Assembly (NCBI RefSeq): GCF_025024155.1
Contig: NW_026251776.1
Span: 124,001 to 188,000 of the forward strand
Direction: 5' to 3'
Source: Gamsiella multidivaricata
Lineage: Eukaryota; Mortierellomycota; Mortierellomycetes; Mortierellales; Mortierellaceae
Length of the DNA: 64,000 nt
The notes under the pieces were generated by a model. It had not been told where the DNA came from, ran no database searches, and worked only from the letters and a program-made list of their open reading frames with translations. Shown here in pieces: positions 46,222 to 56,630 of the stretch. Numbering within the stretch: position 1 is the first letter of the stretch; each line of letters begins with the position of its first letter. A program made the translations under genes and the position numbers.

Positions 46222-49200
46222 ATGGGTCTTAAAGGCTGGTACGCCTTTCTTCGTAAGAAGGGTTACCAACCCTCTGTACTTTACCCATCAGCCGCGTCAA
46301 CAACCTCGAGCACCGCCACCAGAAGAGTCGACCTTCTCTCTCGCTTTTCAGTCATCAGGAATGCTTATACACGAAACTCCATCGAGATGGCCCATACGAT
46401 TCTAGAGCTGGATGTCATGCGGTTCGGGACCAAGGAAAACATCATTATCTACGTCGACGGAGTCCAGGCAGAGGAGAAGGAGTTCACTGCTCAGATCCGC
46501 CAAGAAGCTCGAAGAAGACCATTAAGCAATGCAAAGAAAGTGTGGATGAACTACAAAGACGGATCGACAACAACCTCAAGGTTCGTAAGCGACACTTTGC
46601 CGATGCCTGGACCAGCCTTGCGTCCTCCTTCTATTGGTCCCTGCCCATCCGTAATGCATTTGTCAAGTATATGCAGGACGAGGGGTGGAACATTCAGCGA
46701 TGCGAGACGGAAGCTAATGTTGTGATCGCTCGGGACTGCAGATCTGACGATATTGTCGTGTCTGCGGACAGCGATATGCTCGCGTACCCATCCGTGTCAA
46801 CCATGTGGCGCCCGATTTCAAAGAACTTGATTCTGATCTACAAGATATCGGATATCTGTGAGGTTCTCGGTGTGTCCAGGATCCAACTCACGGCCCTCGC
46901 TGTTGCCTCCAACAATGACTACGGAAAAAATATCTACCCTCTTGGACCGGCGACCAACCTTTCGATTATCAAGACGATCAAGAAACAAGGTAAATATCAA
47001 TGATCAAAGTATTAAGGAGCGAGGCTGAACCATCTAACTAATATATATATTTTTTTCTACTTTTTTTTACCCTATTTTTGCAGATGTGCGACAGACGGTG
47101 AATGCATATTTGGAAGACTCCAAGGTCGTTTCAAAGAACACAGACAACAGAACACTTGAACTTGCACTCAGAGTCTTAGTTGATCTCCAACAGACGCCTG
47201 TCAGCAATCCTCGCCCTTTGTCCAGCGTCTCGTCCTACAGTGAGCTTTACAAACGACTCAAGGATCTTTGTGCCATGTACCGGGAGAACAAAGGTTTTCG
47301 CGCACAACTGCAACCAAGGTATGCTATATTTCTGTTCAATATCGCACGGCATTTAGGACTTGGTATCGGCAATCGTCTCACAGCTCACCTTACTTATTGC
47401 TTTGATGTCAATAGTACTCGCAAGGATCAGGTCATCCGCCTCCGCTCCTTGCATTCTTCCATTCGATATAGGACAGTTGAGTCTCCAGCTATGTTGAAGC
47501 CTGGCCTTGGGTCGCGCTTACCACAGCCGCCATCACCGCAACCATCCTTAGCACAACCACAACAACCTGCACCGAATCTGCAGGATAACCCTCCGACCAC
47601 ATTACCGTCTCAGGAGTCAAACGGTCACCCACCGCTTCCAAGGACGCAGCTCCCACGAAATCGCCATCGTTACTCATTCAAGACGAGGACAGGGGCAACA
47701 AACCCCCCACCCCCAGTCAAGATGAAGCTCTACAAGTTCAAGCCTTACAAGGAGCCTGAAGCAAAAGACGAGCTTGAGCCCTCCAGCGACGAGCCCAAGC
47801 CCAAGCCCAAGCCCAAGCCCAAGCCCAAATTCAAAACGTTGTCCGATTCGAGTGCAGCCACCCGCAAGCTCACTATTACACAGTTATTACAATACCAGCA
47901 CCCAACATCTACTTTGAACGTCGGTACTCTATCCGCTAACCTCAGACGAGCTCTGCCAAACGACGGTACCGTTCAACAGGAAGTTGCCCTCTATATCCGA
48001 AACGCTGTGCGCGAGGCTGCCAGGATTAAATGACAAGGTCAACGAGTAATTGGAAAGTTTGTCGAGTATGTGAACAAGCATGGACCGGGCCCCAACGATC
48101 GTCGATTCATGAATTTTCTTTGTCCTCGAGTCTCCATGAAGAACGCGAAAAAACTGGATGACGGTTGTGCTGCAGAGGACGACGATGAGGATGGTGGTGA
48201 CATGGACCAGAAATCCAAGGATGGCAAAGGCTCTGAGCAGTTCTTGTTTTTCCAAAGCTTTCTGTCATACCTCTACTCTGGGAACTACTCACGAAAAAGT
48301 GGTACCGGTCAGAAGGTCAACGATTTCATTGATCGCCTCAAGGATCTCGGACTGTACGCCCCACCACGTCCTCGGGCCGCTCTCAACGAGATAACTCCCT
48401 TCTCACCAAAAGAGTTACTCCTATCGGTGGCGTTGCAGCTCAAAGTTGAACTCAAAAAAATGTACCGTAATGGGACCTGTGAGCTGCATAATAAGGTATG
48501 AGTTGAGGGCACTACTGGTCATCTTAATGTACATCAAACCGATACCTATCATGCCTCTTATTTATTATTTTCTATCTTCTCAATTATAGCTCCAGGAAAG
48601 GAAAAAGAAGGGGCTGCTGAGATCCGATGTTAACGTGGAGATCCAAGAGGATGCATCTGCTATCGAAAACTACCTCGCGATCAACAAATTGAGTCCAAAC
48701 CCTCGTAGGATCATCCCCATGTCGACAGCGAAGCAACCTTTTGTCAGTTTTACGGAGCGACAACCGGCCATGTTCTTTTTCAACCGCGGAGGCGCACTGA
48801 GGGCATGGGTTCAGGAACTGGTCGGTACCGTCTGCACATCCATGCGGGATGTTGAGGAGTGGATAGGGGGAAAAGAACCAGGCTTTCTCATCAAGCACCT
48901 TATCGTCGATATCGATCCCGAAGACCTGACCAGTCGCAAGAGAGGCAAGGCTGGACACCGCACTGCGATCAAGTTGTTATCCCTTGATGATCTCGAGACC
49001 GACTTGCAGATGCTGGACGATCCAGAGTTCAAACCGGAGACCTATGCCTGCAAAGGATATTTTCTCAGGGGGTCCTTACGAACTGACGGATTCACTATGC
49101 AGCTCCTGTGTTCCAAAGTCAGAGAACTTCTGTCAGTCAAATACAAACGGTTGCCCGGCGATCGCCTACCTCCTCAATTGACTTTAACACTTCACGATAC

Positions 49201-49753
49201 CAGTGATTTTTTGGCGGAGATCCGAAACGTTGTCCGAACCAAAGACGATGTGGCGAGACTCTGGCCTGGTGTCGATCCTAAAGATATCAAGATCCTCACC
49301 CTTGATGCAGGACAAGCTTTTGTCGTCGGAGCATACGCACATCTTCCACAATCGGGCAAAAATAAGGATCCAGTGCAAGGAGCCCCTCCGTCCTTCAAAG
49401 GCTCATTCCCTATTATCTCTTCCTCGACAACAACGCCACAGGATGTTATGCAGAGACTCACTTTGGAACAACAAGCGACCACAACGCCACTAACAATGAT
49501 AGGGCTCACGAAAGCCCACCACCATAATCTTGCTGTCAACCAAAAAGCGGTGATGCAGCCTGTGTTCCGATACAGACGGTGGCTTGAGGACGAGAAGCAG
49601 TTGATTCCAGCGGGCCGGTCAGACTCCATCTCGGACATCGAGTCCTGTCTTCCTCTTATTCGAGGTCCAGAGGCGAGCGTCACCAATTACAGTCGAAACT
49701 CGTTTTTGCGGCCACTTCCCACTGCAAATCGGCTGCAGACCTTAAATTTTTGA
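46222..49753 (+). pseudogene. XPG/FEN1-like plus TnpB/Fanzor-like fusion, disrupted
   Basis: Exons 46222-46990, 47084-48495 and 48590-49687 encode over 1100 residues before a transposon. The N-terminal third is XPG/FEN1-like: MGLKGWYAFLRKKG, IIIYVDGVQAEEK, RCETEANVV, DDIVVSADSDMLAY and SNNDYGKNIYPLGP align with the catalytic and helix-hairpin-helix motifs of flap nucleases. A Lys-Pro repeat linker (47797-47830) follows. The C-terminal part has GSLRTDGFTMQLL and then KILTLDAGQAFVVGAYA, resembling the TDG segment and RuvC-I Asp of TnpB/Fanzor proteins; the rest of RuvC is missing. Breaks: a frame change near 46510-46535, a TGA at 48031-48033 inside an otherwise continuous frame, and the pogo insertion at 49688, after which 22 codons of transposon end precede TGA. 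The XPG call is firm, the Fanzor-like call moderate. Confidence 0.7.
47797..47830 (+). repeat. Lys-Pro codon repeat (linker)
   Basis: Six tandem AAGCCC units encode a Pro-Lys linker between the nuclease-like N-terminal part and the C-terminal half of the disrupted gene. Confidence 0.9.
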
Positions 49754-49830
49754 TTGAATTGAACCTATTCTAAAGACGAAAAATACAATCACATATTCAG
49801 TCACATGTTGCGCTGCAAGTCGCAGACCCA
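49691..49830 (+). repeat. Left terminal inverted repeat of pogo element
   Basis: This 140-bp end is the inverse of 51916-52067 apart from one 11-bp length difference and isolated changes. Its first bases are read as the false C terminus (YSRNSFLRPLP) of the interrupted upstream gene. Confidence 0.92.
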
Positions 49831-51790
49831 TGGACACGTCTCTCATGTTGTATTCTATACATCTCAACACCATGACTACAAACCCTCCCCAAAAAAGACA
49901 CTATGAGTCGCTCTCAGCCCAGGCAACGACGACAGCCAAAAAACAAAAGCCAACTCTTGTAGACCTTCCTGCCAAGGATGACAAAAAATACACCAAGCGC
50001 GAACTTGAGGATATCGAGCGCACTCGTCGGCAGAGATACAACTACCTTTTAGATAGTGCTAGGCGCAAAGATATGTATTCACTCCTTGTGCTTCCTGCCG
50101 CCGAATAGTTCAAGATTCCAATGATCAGGGTCTCGCACACGCTGGAGCAGCAAGTCGAATTACTGGACATATTTCATTATCTCGATGATCGGAAGGAGGA
50201 CCTCCCGATCAAGCTTTCTCACAGATCCTTTGGGCGCTTGATAGGACTCCATCTTCCGAAAGGTAGCCTTGAACGCATGCTCGAGCGAGAGGACAAATTA
50301 CATGCTGCAGCCAGGACGCACCCCACAGGCGCTCATTACATTGTCAATCGCAAGGACTTAATGATTGAGGAGGTCCTCTACCGGTGGCTGCAAGACCAGC
50401 GGAAGCAGAACGTCCCTGTCAACGGCAAGATGATCAAGAAAACATGTACGGTTCTAGTCGATCTTCAGGACAGTTCGGGCAATACTGTATCTGAGGCACC
50501 ACCGTCATTTTCAGCCTCGTGGTTTAATGACTTCAAGAAACGCTATGGGATAATCTATTGCTAGCTTCATGGAGAAGCAGGATCGGTCGACCTGGAGGCG
50601 ATTGAACTGGAGCTTACCGACATCCGCCAGCTTTGCGCCCAATACACTCCGGATAACGTATTCAATTGCGACGAGACCGGCTTTTACTTGCAGGAGCTAG
50701 ACGACAAGTCTTACACAACTTCAGGGTCAAAGTCGGGCGCCAAGGCCAACAGGAGCTGCAGGGTCTCCACCCTGTTTTGCATTAATGCTTCTGACTCCTC
50801 TCTCGCCATGGCAGACACCAAGGATTCGTTGAAGCCGTTGGTTATCGGTAATACGTTTAGTGTATGATTTGTATTGCAATCGTCTCTTATTTATTCGTGT
50901 TTTTTACTTCCGTTCTTGACCTTTACGACTCTATAATGCCCTTTACTTTAGGCAAAAGCATTCTAAAGGATCTTGAAAAAGATTCGGCGAAAAGGATGCT
51001 CATAAGGGAAACAAATTCGGGATGGATGAACAGAGACCTATTCGTAAAATGGCTACAAATGTTTGATGACGGTCTCTCGCAGCCAACCCTTCTCCTTCTT
51101 GACTCCGCAGGTGCACACAACAACATCGACATGCGTGATCCACGAACCAACACGCCTTGGAAGCATCTTCACATACGACGGCTCCCGACAAACACTACAT
51201 CAGTAACGCAGCCTCTCGACGCGGGCGTGATTAGTGTTTTCAAACGAGCTTTCCTGGAGATGCTCAGCTATGAAACCTATCTCGCTCGTAGCTATGATAA
51301 AAAGAAACGTATCTCTGACGAACTCGCTTGGACATTGATCCCTATGCATGGAGTCGAATGAAGCCTCTAACGCTGCGAAACTGCTTCGCCAAAACGCCAG
51401 TCCTTCCGACGGAAATGCGCGAGCAGCTCCGACGATGACTGCCAACCCATGCTGGACAGCAACAACCACTTCAATACTCCCGACACAACCAACATAAAGA
51501 GCAGGAGCGGGCATATTTCGAGCATCTGATCGCCGAGATTACTATGGAGAACAGTTGGAATTTCCGAGTAGTGAAGCGCTACAACACGTGAATATAGTGG
51601 AAGAAAGAGACGGAGACCATTCCGAAGGCGAAGTTAGCTGTGACGGGTCTACAAGCAATGGCGGGAATGCAGGCTCACCGTTAGCAGACGTGGACTTGGA
51701 TGTGACCACTGAAATACTGAAGTATCTGGCAGGAGACCACGATGTACTCAGTGTTGAAGGCATCAAACAACTCAGACAGGTTACGGAGTA
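49830..51790 (+). pseudogene. pogo transposase, interrupted
   Basis: A CENP-B/Tc5-type helix-turn-helix region (SHTLEQQVELLDIFHYLDD, SLERMLERE, EEVLYRWLQDQR) precedes a DDE_1 catalytic domain with FNCDETGFYLQ, LLLLDSAGAHNN and LPTNTTSVTQPLDAG as the acidic triad. A short intron (50848-50951) sits inside the conserved VIGKS block. The frame is broken by TAG at 50106-50108 and TAG at 50562-50564 (frame continues beyond both) and by a frame change near 51330, after which AWSRMKPLTLRNCF continues in another frame. It is therefore unlikely to be active as it stands. Confidence 0.85.
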
Positions 51791-51915
51791 GGACTTGAAG
51801 GAGAGGCGGGAGATTCGAGGGATAATGAAGGAACTGGTGCATGTTTGTGCAGCGTTAAAGAATAAAATGGACACGAATGTCTTGAAAGGTAGCAATGAAC
51901 GTGAATAAAGGTTTC

Positions 51916-52067
51916 TGGGTCTGCGACTTGCAGCGCAACATGTGACTGAATATGTGATTGTATTTTTCGTCTTTAGAATAGTCTTTTCAGAGGTTCAATT
52001 CAATCAAAAATTTAAGGTCTGCAGCCGATTTGCAGTGGGAAGTGGCCGCAAAAACGAGTTTCGACTG
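51916..52067 (-). repeat. Right terminal inverted repeat of pogo element
   Basis: Inverse copy of the left end, 152 bp, ending CGAGTTTCGACTG before the TA duplication. Confidence 0.92.
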
Positions 52068-52069
52068 TA

Positions 52070-52193
52070 CGTACAGTATTTGACAGAAGGCCTTTTATTT
52101 AAAGCTTTTTTTATGAACCTGACAAAATATCCATTGCCTCGAACCTGGGACTTCCAATGCGGAAACGCAGCTGCGTGGATGATTCTTCTGTAA
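52070..52193 (+). pseudogene. Downstream stub of the interrupted fusion gene
   Basis: If the pogo element and one TA are removed, the reading frame of the gene at 46222 continues from codon TAC into this segment for about 40 codons (VQYLTEGLLF, then PRTWDFQCGNAAAW) to TAA at 52191-52193. The frame match and the coding look support it being the original continuation, though the end is probably truncated or decayed. Confidence 0.5.
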
Positions 52194-52196
52194 GAC

Positions 52197-53338
52197 CTAT
52201 CGATGCAGGGGTAATGTCGACATAGGTTGTGCCTCCTCTGCTTGTGAAATCGGCACTGGACGTAGCGCATGTAATGGTTTACGTCCTTGTGTTGGTTCGG
52301 TTGCTGCTAAATGCTCTGCCTGTCCAGATGCCTGTACTGCTGATGGTGAGTGATCTATTGGTGTTTGTGCAGCAGTTGTTGAGCTTCCTGCTGGTGAAAA
52401 CTCATGCTCTTGTGCTTGTGTATTTGACGCCGGAATCATCCTTATTCCCGGTTTTTGACCTTGCTCCCTCATGGCAAGCACCAGGGGGACTTTACTTAAT
52501 GGTTTGTGCCTCTACTTGCATTTCTGCTTTGTTTTGAGTATATTCAGTAAGTAGCTGTAGTAGGCTAGTCCGGGGTAGGAGGCGCCACTGACACCGTGCT
52601 CTTTGACTGAACGTGGTGCAGATGTAGTGGCCCGACTAGAGGAAGTTGAATTGAGAGTGGAGCTTGCTTGATCTTGAAACATAAACATCAAAAACTGTTG
52701 CTGTTGCTGCAACTGATTGATGCTGTAGCGCTTCTCCAGTTTACGGTCGGTCTGTTCTTGTCAGCGCAAGGGCTACTCGTGTCACCAATTGACCTAGCTC
52801 CCCAATACCCTGAAATCATCCGATAGATAAAGCATAAGATCTTACAGCTGTTGCGAAGGGTCGTGTTCCATCGCCACCATCCCAGCAATAACGCGTTTTT
52901 GCGGCCATAATGGAGATGAGCAGCTGTATCCTGAAGGATGATACGCCGACAGCGCGTGAACAGTTTTAAGAGCCCAACTTTCGTAGCGTCCCTAGCGGCA
53001 GTGGAGGTTGACATTGCCGTAGTCGGTAAGAGAAACGCGAACAAGGATGGCGATTGAGACCGACCTGTAGCGAAATAAACAATCAAGAGCGATATCGGGA
53101 GAGCAAGAGGCAGGTTGGAGGATTTCAAACTGAGTAATTGGTCAATGACGAACTCGTCAAACCACCTTTCCAGCTTTAACGAAGAGATGCGCATGTCGAT
53201 TGCGCTTAAGTAGTATCGTCCACTCCTCATGGTGCGTTCATCATATTTTCTTATATCGTCAATGAATATTGCCATGTGCTGATAGAAATTGTGACGGGAC
53301 CTGTACGATTTCAGGAACATGATGAACAAATCGAACAT
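52197..53338 (-). pseudogene. Decayed or unresolved minus-strand gene
   Basis: Several minus-strand frames look coding: HMAIFIDDIRKYDERTMRSG, SSLKLERWFDEFVIDQLL and KLFTRCRRIILQDTAAHL (53338-52900), then KLEKRYSINQLQQQQQFL (about 52740-52512) and a Gln/Ala/Pro-rich frame (52481-52197). I could not join them with acceptable splice sites. The LQDTA-type segment is faintly like Ndc10/Crypton recombinase C-terminal regions, but this is weak. It may be a remnant of a lineage-specific or mobile gene. Confidence 0.35.
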
Positions 53339-53383
53339 CAGATGCTTTCATACAAGGGTAGAAAGGCAGCCTGGAACGCCTGT

Positions 53384-54669
53384 TTATTTGTTTGCAAGAT
53401 AGCCAAGGCCCAGTCGCTTTCGAGCTTCCGCCTCGTCTGATGCTGCCGCTGCTGCTGGACGCGTCCGACTCAAGAGCCATCCCCACCAAGCGAACGCACG
53501 CTGGATTGCCTCAGGGCTAGGAGACGGCATGATATTCTCGATTCGGTGCTCATCAACCAGCCCATTCTCATTAAACTGATACACAAAAACGCCCGCATAC
53601 GACGACGGCGGAGGCGGCGCGGGCCCAGAGGACGTTAGAACCACTGACGGCCGCGTCGTTCCCTTCATCGTCCATCGTATGGTGACAGTCGTGGTGAGGG
53701 GTGAAGACTGCCCTTCTTCGCTGGCTCCTTCTGTTCCTGCCGGACCTACCGTTCTATCAAGTTTGTCGACGCAGTCCATTTCGAAAGCACGACTGCCACG
53801 TTCTGGGTAATGGCGGTATGTAAAGTCGAGGGGAGATTCTACCATGCAATGATCAAATGTTCCAGGCCGCGTAGCTGATGACGGCTGTGTTCCTGCGCTC
53901 GAATGATACTTTAAGATGGATGCTGTTGCGTTGGCATAGTCCCCACCAGAGTCCATACCCTTGAGACCCCTGCCTCCACGATCGTTCACGCGGATCGACT
54001 GGATCTCGAACTCGAGGTCGCGGAACCATATTTTGAAGCTCCAGCGAACAGCTCCAGCGAGCAAAAAGTAGATGGGCTTGCCCTGGATGGTCGCGTTTGT
54101 ATGGCTAGCCTCGATAAGCCGGATATTTGAAGCGTAGATCGACGTCGTACAAAGACCATACTGGAAAAACTGCGGAAGCTCCTCGCGCAATGTTCTGACG
54201 GCTATCGTAATGAGGGTCCGAAATAAAGATGGGTGTGTAAGCCCTTCGTCTCCATTGCGGCTGACAAAGATTCGCTATCACTATACATACCTTTCCCGAC
54301 GCGAATCTTGTATTCTTGAGGAGAGACATGATCGTTACTCTCTCCAGAGTATTTCAGCACAGGCGCCTGCCGATTCGATTGCGTCATAAGTCCCCTTAGA
54401 GACGACATGCCAGCGCGTAGTGGGTGCCTCCAAAGAGTGGAGCCGCCTTGGATAGGCGCCAGGAATGGTTCGCTGCCGCGTGGTATTATGCAGGCTGTAG
54501 GTGCATTAGATAGACGGAGCCGGGACGGAGTTCCGGCAGTATTCGTGGCGACTGAAAATGGATTCGAGTGAAGATGAATGTTTCCACAGCGCATTCCATG
54601 GAATGCTGCTCTTCCGTGTGTTCGCCCAGAAAGTAGTATGGGTTTTAATATATCTGACGTTGTCCTCAT
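53384..54669 (-). CDS. DUF2358 (NTF2-like) protein, probably mitochondrial
   Basis: Exons 54669-54291 and 54201-53384 join in frame to about 398 aa. A start at 54774 would add 35 residues. The N terminus is basic, Ser/Thr-rich and poor in acidic residues (RAAFHGMRCGNIHLHS), fitting a mitochondrial presequence. The domain begins YKIRVGKAVRTLREELPQFF across the intron and continues YASNIRLIEA, WSFKIWFRDLEFEIQSI, TTTVTIRWTMKGT and YQFNENGLVDEHRIENI, matching the conserved pattern of DUF2358 proteins, which have an NTF2-like fold and no established reaction. A disordered insert separates the strands (residues about 190-270). The protein ends with an Ala-rich helix. Confidence 0.82.
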
Positions 54670-55362
54670 GGCAAGCGATGACTGTAGGCGAAGCTGAGGG
54701 TTGCAAGGCGATCGAGATGCAAAACAAGAATGCGAAAGTGACGTTGTTTCACAGCCTTTATTTAGTTTAATCATGGCTCCTTATTGGTTAAAGCTGTCAA
54801 CGGATCCTGGGTCCCGCTCCGTTGGCATTGGCTCCTGGGTCCTGAATCCTGGCTGGCTCCTGCAGGCTTAGACGCGTCTCTGGGGTGGTGGGGGTGGTGG
54901 GGCGCCTCGTCTGATCGAAAGAAATTGGAAGGGAAAGAACGAAAGGAAACGGTTCCCGAGAAAGATCCGTCCTAGAGTTGGTCATCTGTTTTCTTCAAAG
55001 TCCAGCATTCAGCCAGATGGTCGCTCCAGACACTGCTCGTGCGTGTTCAATTGCCTCAAATCGTCCAGCCGCCCAATATCGATGATATGATCATGCACCC
55101 TAACGCCCATTGAGTTCCTTTTGTCCATAGCATCGCCATTTCATCCTGTTAAGTATTACGCCCGCCCTTCCTCCATCCAGAAATGGGATAAACAAACGAC
55201 TCGAAAACAGAACAAAACATATCGACCAGCATGTGTTATCAATGCGACGGATGACAGCAAAACCACATGAACAGATCAGGAAGTAACAAAGAGAACGAAA
55301 ACCAAAGAGCTGCACATCTCAGCTAGTAAAAGGCAGACATAGTAACAAAGAGGGTTTGCGGC
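54670..55362. other. Intergenic region
   Basis: Between the DUF2358 gene start and the SR-protein gene end I see no supported exon. There is a GGTGGTGGGG-rich stretch at about 54885-54902. The part near 55320-55362 is the 3' end of the SR-protein gene; a donor-like GTAAGC overlaps its stop codon, so a last non-coding exon is possible. Confidence 0.45.
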
Positions 55363-56497
55363 TTACCCATATGGGCTAGGGGAGCGACCACGTCCGGATT
55401 CACGATAGTACGGAGAAGGCGAGCGACCACGGTAACCACTTGGGCGATAAGGCGAGCGCTGGCGGTATCCACCACTGGGCCCTCCATACCCACGCTCAGG
55501 CGATCGGGAGTAGCCTCGTCCACGATACCCATATTCATAGGGGTCTCGACCATAGGGTACAGGAGAGCGACCACGTCCGCCGTAGCGGGGAGGAGGAGGA
55601 GGTCCGCGACGGAAATCACTGTAGGGGGCACCGCCCTGGCGTCTTATGTCTTGGCCACTAGTAATGAGGAGATGCAAAGAGATCAGACCTTTTGACTATA
55701 GTTTATCTGTACAGATGGGAGGTCTGTATCAAACTCGGTTCCGCATGACATACCGACAAAAGCGGGCCAAATGGCCGGGCTCGCCGCACTTAAAGCACTT
55801 TCCAGATTTGACATCCATGCCCTTCTCTCTTGCTTCAGGGCACTCTCTTGCCCAATGTCCAGTTTGATTGCAAAGAAAGCAACCACTGCCTGGGCCGCCA
55901 GAGCGTCTCGACCATTCCACAGAAATCTTATTCCCATCCAATTCGTAACCGTTCAGCTTGCTCACTGCATCATCGGCATCACGGGGATCCTAAACGAAGT
56001 TAAAACATGCGTTTATGAATAAATGGCAGAACGACATGCCCCATCCCCTACCAACATCGATGAATAAACCCTTCAAATACGCAACTGCAACGTACCTCGT
56101 ACTCGACAAATGCGAATCCTCCGTGCTTCAATTCAACAGATACAAGGCGTCCATATTTCTCGAACTAAGCACAGGTGGAGGACAAAAAGACCATAAGAGC
56201 GTGAGATTCTTAAAGGGTCGCTTTATGAATTAGCTTCCGTCACTCTAAAAGAAACATACCAACTCCTCGACGTCGCGACGTTCAGTCCTTGCGCTCAAAT
56301 GGCCGACGTAGACTGTCGAGTGGGTGCTGGCCGCAGAGGGAGGGGCGCCTCCTTCGGTGGCTGCGTCAGCAATGGAAGCAATAGGTTAGGCACTTGATGT
56401 CCATTTAAACAGCGTTCGTTGCTCATGCTGGATTCTTTCATCTTAGCAGACAGGTACCTGGAGGAAGTGGGGGAGGAGGTGGGGGCAATGCTGACAT
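55363..56497 (-). CDS. SR-type RNA-binding protein, RRM and two zinc knuckles
   Basis: Five exons (56497-56458, 56360-56260, 56164-56096, 55989-55754 and 55657-55363) join to 246 aa. Order: a proline-rich start ([13 protein letters not shown]), an RRM ([12 protein letters not shown] as RNP2, [11 protein letters not shown] as RNP1, ending [10 protein letters not shown]), two CCHC knuckles ([14 protein letters not shown] and [14 protein letters not shown]), then a tail rich in Arg, Tyr, Gly and SPSP motifs ([12 protein letters not shown]). This layout is that of SRSF7 and plant RS2Z splicing regulators; two knuckles match the plant type. A role in splice-site choice or mRNA export in the nucleus is the family function. 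It diverges from the SWI3 gene across 133 bp. Confidence 0.92.
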
Positions 56498-56630
56498 TAT
56501 TATGTGGGTAGCTCTGAGGAGTGATAGTGGTGTTGTGGATGAACGAAAGAAAATGAAGTGTCTGTTTGCCAAAGGTTAAGTGTCACCTGATAGACGACCC
56601 TTAAGACATACCGCTCCTGGGTCGCTCGCC
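56498..56630. promoter_or_regulatory. Shared divergent promoter
   Basis: Only 133 bp separate the start codons of the SR-protein gene (minus) and the SWI3-like gene (plus), the shortest head-to-head gap in the window. No TATA box is evident. Confidence 0.6.

Larger units (their letters stand above)
49690..52067 (+). mobile_element. pogo/Tigger-type DNA transposon
   Basis: The element is 2378 bp, bounded by TA on both sides (49688-49689 and 52068-52069) and starting CAGTCGAAACTCG with the exact inverse at the right end. The inverted terminal repeats are long: 49690-49830 on the left and 51916-52067 on the right, nearly identical except for an 11-bp block (TCTGAAAAGAC) present only on the right. 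A pogo-type transposase lies between. TA duplication and CAGT ends fit the Tc1/mariner-pogo group. High similarity of the two ends suggests a fairly recent insertion, though the transposase already carries breaks. Confidence 0.93.

Noticed and set aside
52130..52200. tRNA-like sequence on the minus strand (GGTTCGAGGC near a possible T-loop)
   Set aside because: The T stem does not pair beyond one base and no acceptor or anticodon stem can be drawn; the plus-strand frame here fits a gene stub better.
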